Origin: Eubacteriales bacterium
GTDB taxonomy: Bacteria > Bacillota > Clostridia > Oscillospirales > Oscillospiraceae
Assembly (NCBI GenBank): GCA_030536255.1
Contig: JAUNQI010000012.1
Location: forward strand, 17,240-81,239
Direction of reading: 5' to 3'
Length of the DNA: 64,000 bases
The notes beneath the pieces are model-generated. The model was not told the origin of the DNA, did no database searches, and was given only the letters and a program-made list of their open reading frames with translations. Shown here in pieces: positions 1-9,006 of this stretch. The position numbers were made by a program, and so were the translations under genes. How positions within the stretch are numbered: the first letter of the stretch is position 1; every line of letters begins with the position of its first letter.

Positions 1-409
1 GGTATTCTTTATTCAGACGAAAACTGTATTCATCATACCATCGTTTTGCGGTACATTCTCCTTCAACTCGGACATTGCAGGTAAAGCAGCCGTCAGAAAC
101 GATCTCAGGGGAGACAAACTGAAGGTCATTATAAGTGATCTCCGTTCTGGAACAGAAAACCATAGCCTCTTTGGACTGCAGGATATAATTATATAATCTG
201 CTCCCCTGAACAGTCTTATTCAAAACCATCCACATGGCCCCTTCTGAACCAGAAACTGCATAATTCATATACAGCTGATAGTACTCTGCTGTCAATTCTT
301 GCATTTCATCAGGCAAAAGTTCGCCATCCGCCTGACATGCTGGGGATAAAAGTGCAAAAATCATGGCAGCAATACAAAGAATATTCATAAGTTTCTCTGT
401 TTTTCTCAT
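1..409 (-). CDS. Secreted protein of unknown function (3' end outside window)
   Basis: The reading frame is open from an ATG at 409 to the window edge, giving at least 136 residues. The N-terminus is a signal peptide: MRKTEK, a hydrophobic stretch (LMNILCIAAMIFALLS), then PACQADG, where the Cys could also be a lipidation site although the spacing is not a clean lipobox. The visible mature part is acidic and mixed and contains several Trp, Tyr and Cys residues. I recognise no family. It is divergent from the glycosidase-like gene at 581. The frame and signal peptide are seen directly; export is inferred. Confidence 0.6.
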   Translation of the reverse strand, partial: MRKTEKLMNILCIAAMIFALLSPACQADGELLPDEMQELTAEYYQLYMNYAVSGSEGAMWMVLNKTVQGSRLYNYILQSKEAMVFCSRTEITYNDLQFVSPEIVSDGCFTCNVRVEGECTAKRWYDEYSFRLNKEY

Positions 410-580
410 CTGAGGCTTCCACCTTTATACAATTTACAATAAGTGATACTATCATCATTCTATTTCAGTGTCAATCTCACAGAACGCTGATATTATTAAG
501 TTCCCTGTAATAACTGTACCTTGATAATCACAACCTGTTATGATAATATTTTCATAATCAAAATACAGGAGCGGCAAACT

Positions 581-1498
581 ATGAAAAGGAATCACAGTAA
601 AGCTTTTTCCGGTTATATTACCGGCTTTATGATATTCATCTGCATATTTCTCATAAGCTTCTCCATTCCGTCATTCGGCATTTCCGACGGCTTCAAATTT
701 GAAGATAAAATGACAGAAGAAACCGTTATTACAGAGAATTCTTATTCCAGTAAAGATATCTCTGTAACCGTAACCCGGTACAGCACGGAGGAAGGAGTCC
801 TCGACACTCCATATGCTGTTGCGGATATTTATATCCGGGATCCGCGCTGCATGCAGTCCTATTTTGCAGGATTCAGCTATGAACGCGGATTTTACTGCGC
901 AAGTCCTATGGAGATCCTTGCGCCTGAAGCTGGGGCAATTCTCGCGATTAACGGAGATTATTATACATCAAATCAGGATTCGTTTGTTGTAAGGAACGGT
1001 GTTCTTTACAGAGAGCCGCAGCTGGACTACGATGCGCTTGCCTTGTACGAAGACGGCACAATGAAAGTCTACAGCCCTTCCGAACTGATAACTGATGAGC
1101 AGGTAAAAGCCGCCGCTGAAAATGCTTGGCAGATCTGGTCATTCGGTCCGTCTCTTCTCGATGACAGCGGAAAAGCGCTGAAAGATTTCAACTCATCCAT
1201 CATCGGTATTTCCAATAAGCATCCGCGTACCGCCATCGGTTATTATGAACCAGGTCACTATTGCTTCGTTATAATAGAGGGAAGGGTAAACGGAACTCCC
1301 GGAGCAACGTTTGAAGAAATGTCTTTTCTTTTTGAATCGCTCGGCTGCACCATCGCATATAATCTTGACGGCGGTGCTTCTAGCTCTATGTTTTTTAACA
1401 ATTCCAGAATTCTTGACCAGTCTCCGGAAGAACGATGCATTCCGGATATTATTCTCATTACGGAATATGAAGGATCCTTCGCTCAGAAAAACAGCTGA
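581..1498 (+). CDS. Phosphodiester glycosidase (NAGPA-like) domain protein, secreted or membrane-anchored
   Basis: A 305-residue protein of the phosphodiester glycosidase / exopolysaccharide-associated family (PF09992-like). Its core motifs are ILAINGDYY near the middle, a PRTAIGY segment, and NLDGGASSSMFF near the C-terminus, which is the signature of this fold. One hydrophobic segment near residues 12-32 should act as signal peptide or anchor, so it probably acts on envelope or extracellular sugar phosphodiesters; the substrate cannot be predicted. The start at 581 is preferred over 521 because AGGAG sits 9 nt upstream and the earlier codons look non-coding. It stands alone and converges on rqcP. 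Confidence 0.8.
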   Translation: MKRNHSKAFSGYITGFMIFICIFLISFSIPSFGISDGFKFEDKMTEETVITENSYSSKDISVTVTRYSTEEGVLDTPYAVADIYIRDPRCMQSYFAGFSYERGFYCASPMEILAPEAGAILAINGDYYTSNQDSFVVRNGVLYREPQLDYDALALYEDGTMKVYSPSELITDEQVKAAAENAWQIWSFGPSLLDDSGKALKDFNSSIIGISNKHPRTAIGYYEPGHYCFVIIEGRVNGTPGATFEEMSFLFESLGCTIAYNLDGGASSSMFFNNSRILDQSPEERCIPDIILITEYEGSFAQKNS

Positions 1499-1520
1499 CC
1501 GGGATGCAGTATAAATTCTT

Positions 1521-1763
1521 TTATTCCAGTTCCCTGTACATAGCGGATGCTTCCGCTTTTGAAACATTATCTTCCGTGGAAAGCACTTCAACCCTCAGGA
1601 TTCTTCTTCCCAGATTCAATTGAATGATATCTCCTGTTTTTACCTGATATCCTGCTTTTTGCTCCCGTCCGTTTACCATGATGCACTCTGCATCACAGGC
1701 CTCATTCGCTATCGTGCGGCGCTTGATCAGTCTGGATACCTTTAAATATTTATCAAGTCTCAT
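1521..1763 (-). CDS. rqcP: RqcP-type S4 RNA-binding protein
   Basis: An 80-residue S4-domain protein (MRLDKYLKVSRLIKRR at the N-terminus) of the YabO/RqcP family. In Bacillus subtilis RqcP helps the ribosome-associated quality-control complex make alanine tails on stalled nascent chains. Length and the R-I-KRRT-A pattern match the family. It lies downstream of hup with a terminator between them, as in many Clostridia. It could also be another small S4 protein of the heat-shock protein 15 group. Confidence 0.85.
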   Translation of the reverse strand: MRLDKYLKVSRLIKRRTIANEACDAECIMVNGREQKAGYQVKTGDIIQLNLGRRILRVEVLSTEDNVSKAEASAMYRELE

Positions 1764-1786
1764 CCTCTGCTCCTTATTTTCTGAAA

Positions 1787-1821
1787 TAAAAGACAGCCGA
1801 AATAAATCCGGCTGTCTTTTA
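1787..1821 (-). terminator. Intrinsic terminator between hup and rqcP
   Basis: Two 13-nt arms (1787-1799 and 1809-1821) form a perfect GC-centred stem with a short AT loop and T/A-rich flanks. On the minus strand it follows the hup stop codon, so rqcP is probably expressed by read-through or its own promoter. Confidence 0.75.
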
Positions 1822-1835
1822 TTATTTGTTTTAAA

Positions 1836-2108
1836 TTACTTAATAGCATCCTTAAGAGCTTTGCCAGCTTTGAATACGGGGAGAACAGAAGCAGCGATCT
1901 GAATGGGCTTCATGGTTCTGGGATCATGGCCGGTATATGCTGCGCGCTTTTTGGTTTCAAAAGTACCAAAGCCAACGAGCTGTACCTTATCGCCATTCTT
2001 GAGAGCTTCTGCAACAGACTCAACAACAGCCTTGATTGCCTTTTCGCTGTCCTTCTTGGAAAGGCCGGTCTTCTCTGCTACTGCAGCTGCAAGTTCAACT
2101 TTATTCAT
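1836..2108 (-). CDS. hup: HU family DNA-binding protein
   Basis: A 90-residue histone-like protein that dimerises and bends DNA in the nucleoid. The N-terminus (MNKVELAAAVAEKTGLSKKD), the GFGTFE motif near residue 47 and the basic beta-arm containing GHDPRTMKPI are all typical of HU. It is monocistronic, with a promoter upstream at 2185-2213 and a terminator right after the stop codon. Confidence 0.95.
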   Translation of the reverse strand: MNKVELAAAVAEKTGLSKKDSEKAIKAVVESVAEALKNGDKVQLVGFGTFETKKRAAYTGHDPRTMKPIQIAASVLPVFKAGKALKDAIK

Positions 2109-2184
2109 TATTAATTCCTCCTGAATTATTTGCGGCAGATACCGCTATCATTTTTAATCTGTATCTTTTTTCAAAGACTATGGT

Positions 2185-2213
2185 ATCCTACCACAAATGT
2201 TCATGCGAATCAA
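2185..2213 (-). promoter_or_regulatory. Putative sigma-A promoter of hup
   Basis: On the minus strand TTGATT (2213-2208) and TAGGAT (2190-2185) are separated by 17 nt, upstream of the HU start codon. Match is by eye only. Confidence 0.45.
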
Positions 2214-2261
2214 GGGAAAAATGGTCTGTCAAAGCATTTTTCTTCATTTTTTTATTATATT

Positions 2262-3911
2262 TTAATGCATATGAAGCAGTTTACCGACCTTTTCTCCGCC
2301 TGGAATCAGCTTCATGTCATCGTTGGTTATCGTCCGAGAGATAATAATCGCCGCAAGATATGCTGCAACCGCAAGAAGTACTGCCACACACATACATACC
2401 AGCATCGCAATTTTTGACTCTGTTCCCAGAAGTTTTCCCATAATCTGATAACCGCCGAAGGCAAAGAGACCCATAATCAGACTACAAAGCATGGGCTTTC
2501 CCATAACATTCTTCAGGCTCGGAGACATATGGAGCGAGCGTCGGATAAAGATATAATCCATTACTCCCATCCAGAGGTATCCGATCAGCGTTCCGATCGG
2601 AGCCCCGTAAATATTGATATCCGGATTTGCAATAATAATATAATTTATCACTATTTTTACTATAGACCCGCTGACCATGGCATACATCGGAAGACGTTCT
2701 TTTCCCGATGCCTGAAGGATCGCATTTTCCATCAGAACGATGCATACAAAAAAGGATGCAATTCCCATAATGCACAGAAGCCCCGGTCCGGCCTCATTGC
2801 TGTTCGGGTAAAGAACATTAACGATGGGAAAAGCCAGAACCGCAAGGCCCACTCCCATAGGCATTGAAATAACCGATGCGATCCTCATGGCATCTTCTGA
2901 GTTTTTCGATGCCTCTTCCCTGTTTCCCTTTGCAATCGCTGCTGCTACAGCGGGCACAATAGAAATCGTCAAGGGAGTCATAAACGCTGCAGGAAGATTA
3001 AATAACGTCTGAACTTTTGCATATATTCCATACAGGACACCGGAATAGTATTCGGAAAAACCGGCTGCCTCGAGTCTGCTCTGGCAGATTCCGGGATCAA
3101 GCGACGTCAGGATCGCCATAATGCTCGCACCGAGAGAAATAGGAATTCCGATTTTAAGAATATTCTTTACAATATCTGCCGTGGAATCAACCAGTTCATC
3201 ATCGTCCGGAACATCCTCCGGTGCATGAACACCTGCAGTGTAGGCGGAGGACAGCCGGGAATAATTCCTCCTTCTGTATATCACCATGTAGCACAGGGAC
3301 ACAACAGAACCAATTGAAACGCCAAGAATAGCTCCGGCAGATGCTTCCGGGAGGCCTTTTCCAAGCTTAACCAGTATTCCTGCGATAATCAGGCCCGAAA
3401 TAACCTTAAACAGGACCTCAAGGACCTCGTCAACTGTTGTCGGGATCATGTTTCCGTTTCCCTGACAATAACCTCTGAAAGCGGAAACGAGACAGACAAG
3501 AAGGATTGCAGGAGACATTGCTCTGACGCTCAGTGCTGCTTCCGGTTTGTACAGATAGTGACTGGCAAGGAATTCATTTCCGAAAAACATGATTGCAGAA
3601 AACACCAGACCGATAACTGCAAACGTTCCTAAAGCAGCCTTGAAAGTTTTCTCTTCCTGTTTAACCCTTCCGTTTGCATCCGCCTCAGCAATCAGCCGCG
3701 ACAGTGCAACCGGCATACCGGAAGTTGAAAGAGTAAAAAAGATATTATAAACCGTATACGTTGCTATAAAGATTCCGTATCCGTAGTCACCAAGGATCGA
3801 TCCGAGCGGTATTTTATAAATAGCTCCAAGGATCTTCATGATTACTACACCAACAGTAAGGATTGCAGCACCGTGAATAAAATTCTGTTTTTGTACGGGT
3901 TTCTGTTTCAT
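2262..3911 (-). CDS. SpoVB/YabM-type polysaccharide flippase (MOP superfamily)
   Basis: A 549-residue membrane protein with about 12-14 hydrophobic segments, beginning FIHGAAILTVGVVIMKILGAIYKIPLG, here split between helix 1 and the GAIYKIPLG motif typical of SpoVB-like flippases of the MOP (MurJ/MATE-related) superfamily. Members move lipid-linked saccharides across the membrane, for example during spore cortex or envelope synthesis. Only 12 nt separate it from the second NHLM ABC gene, so it may be co-transcribed with the export operon, while hup downstream has its own promoter. Synteny with hup and rqcP resembles the yabM-yabO region of other Firmicutes. Confidence 0.85.
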   Translation of the reverse strand: MKQKPVQKQNFIHGAAILTVGVVIMKILGAIYKIPLGSILGDYGYGIFIATYTVYNIFFTLSTSGMPVALSRLIAEADANGRVKQEEKTFKAALGTFAVIGLVFSAIMFFGNEFLASHYLYKPEAALSVRAMSPAILLVCLVSAFRGYCQGNGNMIPTTVDEVLEVLFKVISGLIIAGILVKLGKGLPEASAGAILGVSIGSVVSLCYMVIYRRRNYSRLSSAYTAGVHAPEDVPDDDELVDSTADIVKNILKIGIPISLGASIMAILTSLDPGICQSRLEAAGFSEYYSGVLYGIYAKVQTLFNLPAAFMTPLTISIVPAVAAAIAKGNREEASKNSEDAMRIASVISMPMGVGLAVLAFPIVNVLYPNSNEAGPGLLCIMGIASFFVCIVLMENAILQASGKERLPMYAMVSGSIVKIVINYIIIANPDINIYGAPIGTLIGYLWMGVMDYIFIRRSLHMSPSLKNVMGKPMLCSLIMGLFAFGGYQIMGKLLGTESKIAMLVCMCVAVLLAVAAYLAAIIISRTITNDDMKLIPGGEKVGKLLHMH

Positions 3912-3923
3912 TATGCTCTTTTG

Positions 3924-6125
3924 TTACTCCGTTTTTTCTTCAGAAATATTCACTCTCTGGCGTTCGACCAGCTCAGCAAAGAATCCGCCCTTTGCTATCA
4001 GCTCGTCATAAGTCCCGTCTTCAATGATATGGCCGCCGTCAAGGCAGATAATTCTGTCGCAGTTTCTGATTGTGGAAAGTCTGTGGGCGATCACGATCCT
4101 TGTGCATTTCAGCGAATCAAGGGATTCTGAAACCTTTTTCTGTGTAATGTTGTCAAGAGCTGAAGTTGCTTCATCAAACATAAGGATCTTCGGCTTCGGA
4201 GCGATAGCCCGGGCGATCATAAGTCTCTGGCGCTGTCCTCCGGATATACCTCCGGAGCCTTCCGAAACGAGAGTATTCATTCCCATCGGCATACGGCGGA
4301 TATCGTCCGCTACTCCGGCCATTTCCGCAGCTTCCCAGGCATCATCAACCGTAAGCCACGGTGCAGAAATCGTAATATTGGAATAAAGATCTCCCTGAAA
4401 GAGCTTTCCGTCCTGCATAACCACACCGATCTTGCGTCGGAGAGATTTCAGGTCAATGGAGTTAATATCCTTTCCGTCATAGAATATTGCACCTTTCTGG
4501 GGTTTTTCAAATCCAAGCAAAAGCCTCAGAAGTGTTGATTTCCCGCATCCGGTTTTACCGACTATGGCTACATACTGGCCGGGGCGGATCTTAAAAGACA
4601 TATCATCCACAACATTCGGCATGGAGTCGTCATATCTGAAACTGACATTATTGATCTCAATTCCGCCGGAAAGCTTGGAAATAACTTCCTTCCCCTCAGA
4701 AATTTCGGGTTCTGCATCAAGGATCGGCTTTGCCATTTCGAGACTGGGCCTGATTGCCGCAACATTCGAAGCTATTCCGACGAGACCGGTAAATGCGGCG
4801 CTAATAATTCCAAAAGCCGACATAAAGGCATAATAATCCGAAAGCGATATCCCCGATATTGCCGCTTCGTAATACAGTACGATCGTACCGATCAGAGAAA
4901 TCGCCATTGAGATCACTGAATCGATCTTCATGAAAAACGGCGGATTATATTTCAGCCGCGCGCCTTTGGAAAACGTATCCGCCCACCGTGCAAACGCCCG
5001 TTTTTCTGCGCCGGAAAGCTTAATCTTCTGAACACCACTGATCAGTGCATAGCTCATACCGGATTCCTTGGCAGAAACGTCCATCTCTCTGCGCAGAAGA
5101 TTCATTTTTATAAAGGTCGCGCACATTGAAAACAGCGTTGTACACAAAATGATCACTACAGCGGGAACAACAAGCGAAGGCGCGTATTTAAAGAGCAGCG
5201 TAATATTAACCAGAGAAAAGACTGACGTCAGTCCTGCGGAGATCATCGACGAAACGATCGTCTCGCACAAAGACCCGATATAGCTTATTCTCGATGACAG
5301 GTTACCGGATGAATAGTTTTTGAAAAAGGATGCCGGCAGGCTGAGAACCCTCATCATGGTCGCAGCTTCCACTGATATATTCAGTTTCGTACTGATTCTT
5401 GCTTCTATCAGCGTTCTTACCGCTCCAAAAATAAGCTGAGATACCGTAACACAGATCAGAAACACAGAAGTTCCGGTAAGCAGCTTTATGCTGCCGGAGG
5501 TTAACACGGAAGAAAACAAAACGCTGTTCAGCTTCGGGATAAGCATTCCGACGAGAGTTACGATCAGAACGGACAGCGCATACAGCACAATATCCGAAAC
5601 AGACAACATACTCATCATATACGTAATGAGATCCGGAATACCGATTTTTCTCATCGGGAACGGTTTATAGAAAGCGAGAGCGTCTTTTTCAAAAAGACCT
5701 TCATTTTTTCTGTTTATTCTGACGCGTTTCCCGGTTTCAACATCCAGATAACTGTACCCGACAAGTCCTGTAGGGATCAGCGCAACGATGCTGCCGTCTT
5801 CTTTCTTCTGAGCAAGAAGTGCCCCGACAGCATCCCTGTACCAGCCCTTATCAAGCTCAACCGATCTGCGCATAATGCCGTATGGTCTGAGGAGATATTC
5901 CAGCTGGTCATTTACATCGTTCAACCCGGAAGGAATATCCCGTGTTTTTACGTGATAGAACTTCAGTATTTCGTCAATGGAGTCCTTGATTTTAATGCTG
6001 TTATCACTGAGCTTCAGCGAAGCTTTATTTCCGATCACCACACTGATCATCTGAATAAAGGAATCGGAAAAGACCTCATCGTCAAGGCGTTTACGCTCTT
6101 TTATTTGTTCATCAAACCAACCCAT
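3924..6125 (-). CDS. NHLM-type bacteriocin export ABC transporter, second permease/ATPase subunit
   Basis: A 733-residue half-transporter. The first roughly 170 residues are a domain that replaces the peptidase domain, followed by six membrane segments (about 175-450) and an ATPase domain with Walker A GKTGCGKST, signature ISGGQRQR and Walker B ILMFDEATSALD. The long non-peptidase N-terminus fits the NHLM_micro_ABC2 family, which pairs with a C39-bearing partner to export leader-bearing peptides. It starts 15 nt after its partner with a good AGGAGGTGA ribosome-binding site. No precursor peptide gene is seen nearby. Confidence 0.85.
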   Translation of the reverse strand: MGWFDEQIKERKRLDDEVFSDSFIQMISVVIGNKASLKLSDNSIKIKDSIDEILKFYHVKTRDIPSGLNDVNDQLEYLLRPYGIMRRSVELDKGWYRDAVGALLAQKKEDGSIVALIPTGLVGYSYLDVETGKRVRINRKNEGLFEKDALAFYKPFPMRKIGIPDLITYMMSMLSVSDIVLYALSVLIVTLVGMLIPKLNSVLFSSVLTSGSIKLLTGTSVFLICVTVSQLIFGAVRTLIEARISTKLNISVEAATMMRVLSLPASFFKNYSSGNLSSRISYIGSLCETIVSSMISAGLTSVFSLVNITLLFKYAPSLVVPAVVIILCTTLFSMCATFIKMNLLRREMDVSAKESGMSYALISGVQKIKLSGAEKRAFARWADTFSKGARLKYNPPFFMKIDSVISMAISLIGTIVLYYEAAISGISLSDYYAFMSAFGIISAAFTGLVGIASNVAAIRPSLEMAKPILDAEPEISEGKEVISKLSGGIEINNVSFRYDDSMPNVVDDMSFKIRPGQYVAIVGKTGCGKSTLLRLLLGFEKPQKGAIFYDGKDINSIDLKSLRRKIGVVMQDGKLFQGDLYSNITISAPWLTVDDAWEAAEMAGVADDIRRMPMGMNTLVSEGSGGISGGQRQRLMIARAIAPKPKILMFDEATSALDNITQKKVSESLDSLKCTRIVIAHRLSTIRNCDRIICLDGGHIIEDGTYDELIAKGGFFAELVERQRVNISEEKTE

Positions 6126-6140
6126 GAAGTCACCTCCTCC

Positions 6141-8321
6141 TTATTCGTCTGTAACGAGCCGTGTATAAAATCCACCTTTTGCATACAGCTCTTCATGCGT
6201 TCCCCGTTCAACGACATTCCCGTGATCAAGAACGATAATTTCGTCACAGTCACGGATCGTTGAAAGCCTGTGTGCAACAACAATACACGTAATACCGCGT
6301 TCCTTGATTGACTTCACCACATTGTATTCTGTCTTTGCATCGAGGGCCGAGGTTGCCTCATCAAGAATAATAATGGTCGGATCCTGTGCAAGAACACGGG
6401 CAATTTCAAGGCGCTGGCGCTCCCCTCCGGAGAAATCACGCCCCCCCTCAATGAGCATATGATCATATCCGCCGTCACGTCTCAGGATATCCTCATGGAT
6501 CTGCGCGTCTCTCGCAGCAAGTATCACTTCAAAGTCTTTTATGGAATTGTCCCACATTTTTATGTTTCCGGAAATCGTATCCTCAAACATAATAATGTCC
6601 TGATCCACAACAGCCAGAGAACCCGTAAAAACGCTTCTGTCTATTTCGTTGATACGCTTTCCATCAAACAGAATCTCTCCGCTCCACGGATTATACAGTC
6701 CGGAAATCAGTTTGCTCAGCGTTGATTTTCCGCATCCGGAGGAACCGACAAATGCGACTCTGCTTCCGGGTTTCAGCGTAAGATTAAAGTCCCTGATCAG
6801 CGGTTCGGCAAGTCTTGAGTAGCCAAACGTAACATTTTTCAGCTCGACATGACCGGAAAGCTTGTCATACGATTTGTTGTCATCGGGAGGATCGTCATTA
6901 TAATTCGGATCGTCAGGATATTCCATAACGTCCTCGACACGCTCCATATCTGTCCGCATTTCCTGAATCGTCTGTCCGGCACCAATCAGCTGTGAGGCAG
7001 GACCCGTAAACATTGAAAGATATGCCTGAAACTGAGTTACCACGCCAACCGTGAATTTTCCTTTTATAACGAGGTAGATTCCACAGATCAGAACCGCGGT
7101 ATTTGCCAGAGCAGAAACAACACTGGGAATCAGCCCGAGGATCTGGTTCAGCTTTGAAAAACGAACCTGTTGTGTATTCACACCGGCCTGATACCCTGCC
7201 CATTTCTCAAAAAATCCATTTTCAGCGCCGGACGATTTAATTGTTTCTATCATCTGAATTCCGGATATGGTAGCGCTTGACAGCTTACCCATATCCTTCA
7301 TCTGAACTCTTGTAATATTTACGCGCTTCGCTGAAATCAAAGCTCCGACAAACATATTTATTACGATCGACAAAATGCCGATAAGAGTAAGGAATGGACT
7401 GATCCGGATCATAACGACAAGATAAAAAATCATCATTCCGGCATTCAGTGCCAGAGGAGCTACCGTGCCGATAATGACATCTGCTATTGAAGCATTGGTT
7501 TCCTGCCTCTGCTGAATATCTCCGGCCATTCTCTGAGAGAAAAATTCAACAGGCATGCGGAGTACTTTCCACATATAAGTGCTCTTACCTTCTATCGCCA
7601 GCTTTCCGCTGAGACGGAGCGAATAGATTACCTGAATTATCCCGACCACGATTCTTATTACCGCCAGAACAGAAAGAGAGCAGATAAACGGGATCAACCA
7701 TTTTGGATTTTGCCCGGTGATGATTCGGTCATAAAAAATTCTGTTAAGTCCGGTGTCAATAATCGCAAGAAGGGATGAGATCAGCGTTGTGATTACAACA
7801 AATGCAACTGCTGTTCCGGTCCCTCTCAGGCGCTTTTTTGCAAATCTCCATATGCTCTTCGGCTTTCCACCGGGCTCGAAGGTCTCTGAGGGTTCAAACA
7901 TCAGCACAATGCCGGTAAAAGACTCATCAAAGTCCTCCATATCGATTTTTACTTCTCCGCGACCAGGGTCATTGATGATCGCTTTATTCCCCTTAAAACC
8001 GCAAAGAACAACAAAGTGATTAAAATTCCAGTGTATAATTGCAGGGAATTGGCCGCATTCCTTCAGCTCATTTGGCTCAAAGCGATAACCCGATGCCGTA
8101 AGGCCGTAATTTCTTGCTGCCTTCAGGACATTGCCCGCATTTGAACCGTCTCTTGATACTCCGCAGTCGATTCTCACCTGCTCAAGAGGGATCCATTTAT
8201 TATAATAAGCAAGAATCATCGTCAGACAGGCAGCCCCGCATTCCAATGCCTCCATCTGCATGATAACCGGAGTTTTCGCAATGCCGTTCTTCACCGGTGT
8301 TTTTATCTTTTTATTATTCAT
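6141..8321 (-). CDS. NHLM-type bacteriocin export ABC transporter with C39 peptidase domain
   Basis: A 726-residue peptidase-containing ABC transporter (PCAT). The N-terminal C39 domain has the catalytic Cys28 (ALECGAACL), His102 (FNHFVVL) and Asp118 (INDPGRG), so it should cleave double-glycine-type leaders during export. Then come six membrane segments (about 165-450) and an ATPase with GSSGCGKST, FSGGERQR and IIILDEATSALD. It belongs to the NHLM_micro_ABC1 family. The gene lies between the short fusion protein and the second ABC subunit, all on one transcript. Confidence 0.9.
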   Translation of the reverse strand: MNNKKIKTPVKNGIAKTPVIMQMEALECGAACLTMILAYYNKWIPLEQVRIDCGVSRDGSNAGNVLKAARNYGLTASGYRFEPNELKECGQFPAIIHWNFNHFVVLCGFKGNKAIINDPGRGEVKIDMEDFDESFTGIVLMFEPSETFEPGGKPKSIWRFAKKRLRGTGTAVAFVVITTLISSLLAIIDTGLNRIFYDRIITGQNPKWLIPFICSLSVLAVIRIVVGIIQVIYSLRLSGKLAIEGKSTYMWKVLRMPVEFFSQRMAGDIQQRQETNASIADVIIGTVAPLALNAGMMIFYLVVMIRISPFLTLIGILSIVINMFVGALISAKRVNITRVQMKDMGKLSSATISGIQMIETIKSSGAENGFFEKWAGYQAGVNTQQVRFSKLNQILGLIPSVVSALANTAVLICGIYLVIKGKFTVGVVTQFQAYLSMFTGPASQLIGAGQTIQEMRTDMERVEDVMEYPDDPNYNDDPPDDNKSYDKLSGHVELKNVTFGYSRLAEPLIRDFNLTLKPGSRVAFVGSSGCGKSTLSKLISGLYNPWSGEILFDGKRINEIDRSVFTGSLAVVDQDIIMFEDTISGNIKMWDNSIKDFEVILAARDAQIHEDILRRDGGYDHMLIEGGRDFSGGERQRLEIARVLAQDPTIIILDEATSALDAKTEYNVVKSIKERGITCIVVAHRLSTIRDCDEIIVLDHGNVVERGTHEELYAKGGFYTRLVTDE

Positions 8322-8330
8322 TGGAAATCC

Positions 8331-8828
8331 TCAGCTGAAAATAAATTCGATCGGGTGAATGGAATCAATCGTTACTTTCGCAGGAGAAAAGATGTCATCT
8401 TCAGGAAAGGACAGATCCGTATCAAGGGCATGAATCCATTCTCCTTCCTCTACATCGGCAAGATGCATTTGATAATCCGTAAGAACTTCTTCAGCTACTT
8501 CTGCTTCCGGGCTAATACCGGTCACGGTCGCTTCTGTTCCGTCTGAAAGTGTAATACGCATCCCGTTCTGAACTTTACCGATATTTTCCTCGCTGATATA
8601 GCACAGTCCTTTTCCGTTATCAGAAATACAGACGGCGTCAATCGTAGTATCTAGTACGCCCAAAGCAGCCCAAACCAGCATACCGGCAAGAAGAATTACC
8701 ACCGCGCAGAGCACGATCCAAACTCCCGGATTTGCAACTCTCACATAGTCGCTCAGATCCTCCGGAGAAGATAATCTGTCCAGACTTTTTGCTCTGAACA
8801 GCTGAGTTGATTTGTCGTTATTATCCAT
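8331..8828 (-). CDS. Short HlyD-like secretion protein of the NHLM export system
   Basis: A 165-residue protein with a cytoplasmic N-terminus (LFRAKSLDRLSSPEDLSDYVRV), one membrane helix around 35-58 and a small extracytoplasmic part. The opening motif is that of NHLM system membrane-fusion proteins. Known members are usually about 400 residues with a long coiled coil; this one lacks it, so it is a naturally short form or a reduced gene. It is first in the operon, with AAGGAGG upstream of the ATG. The short length is seen; an adaptor role between the ABC pair and the cell surface is inferred. Confidence 0.75.
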   Translation of the reverse strand: MDNNDKSTQLFRAKSLDRLSSPEDLSDYVRVANPGVWIVLCAVVILLAGMLVWAALGVLDTTIDAVCISDNGKGLCYISEENIGKVQNGMRITLSDGTEATVTGISPEAEVAEEVLTDYQMHLADVEEGEWIHALDTDLSFPEDDIFSPAKVTIDSIHPIEFIFS

Positions 8829-8889
8829 TTGTTATCCTCCTTGTCCGGCAAAAACAATTCGTAATATTATTTACATAATTTAGAATTTT

Positions 8890-8918
8890 ATTATACATGT
8901 ATCTGAATATAAAAGCAA
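8890..8918 (-). promoter_or_regulatory. Putative promoter of the NHLM export operon
   Basis: On the minus strand TTGCTT (8918-8913) and a perfect TATAAT (8895-8890) are separated by 17 nt, about 60 nt upstream of the first gene. Confidence 0.6.
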
Positions 8919-9006
8919 GATTCTTTCGTCTGTTTTCATGACTTTACAATCATTATCCTGCAATATATAATAAAATAATATAAAAAAACGATTGGAGCTT
9001 ATCATT

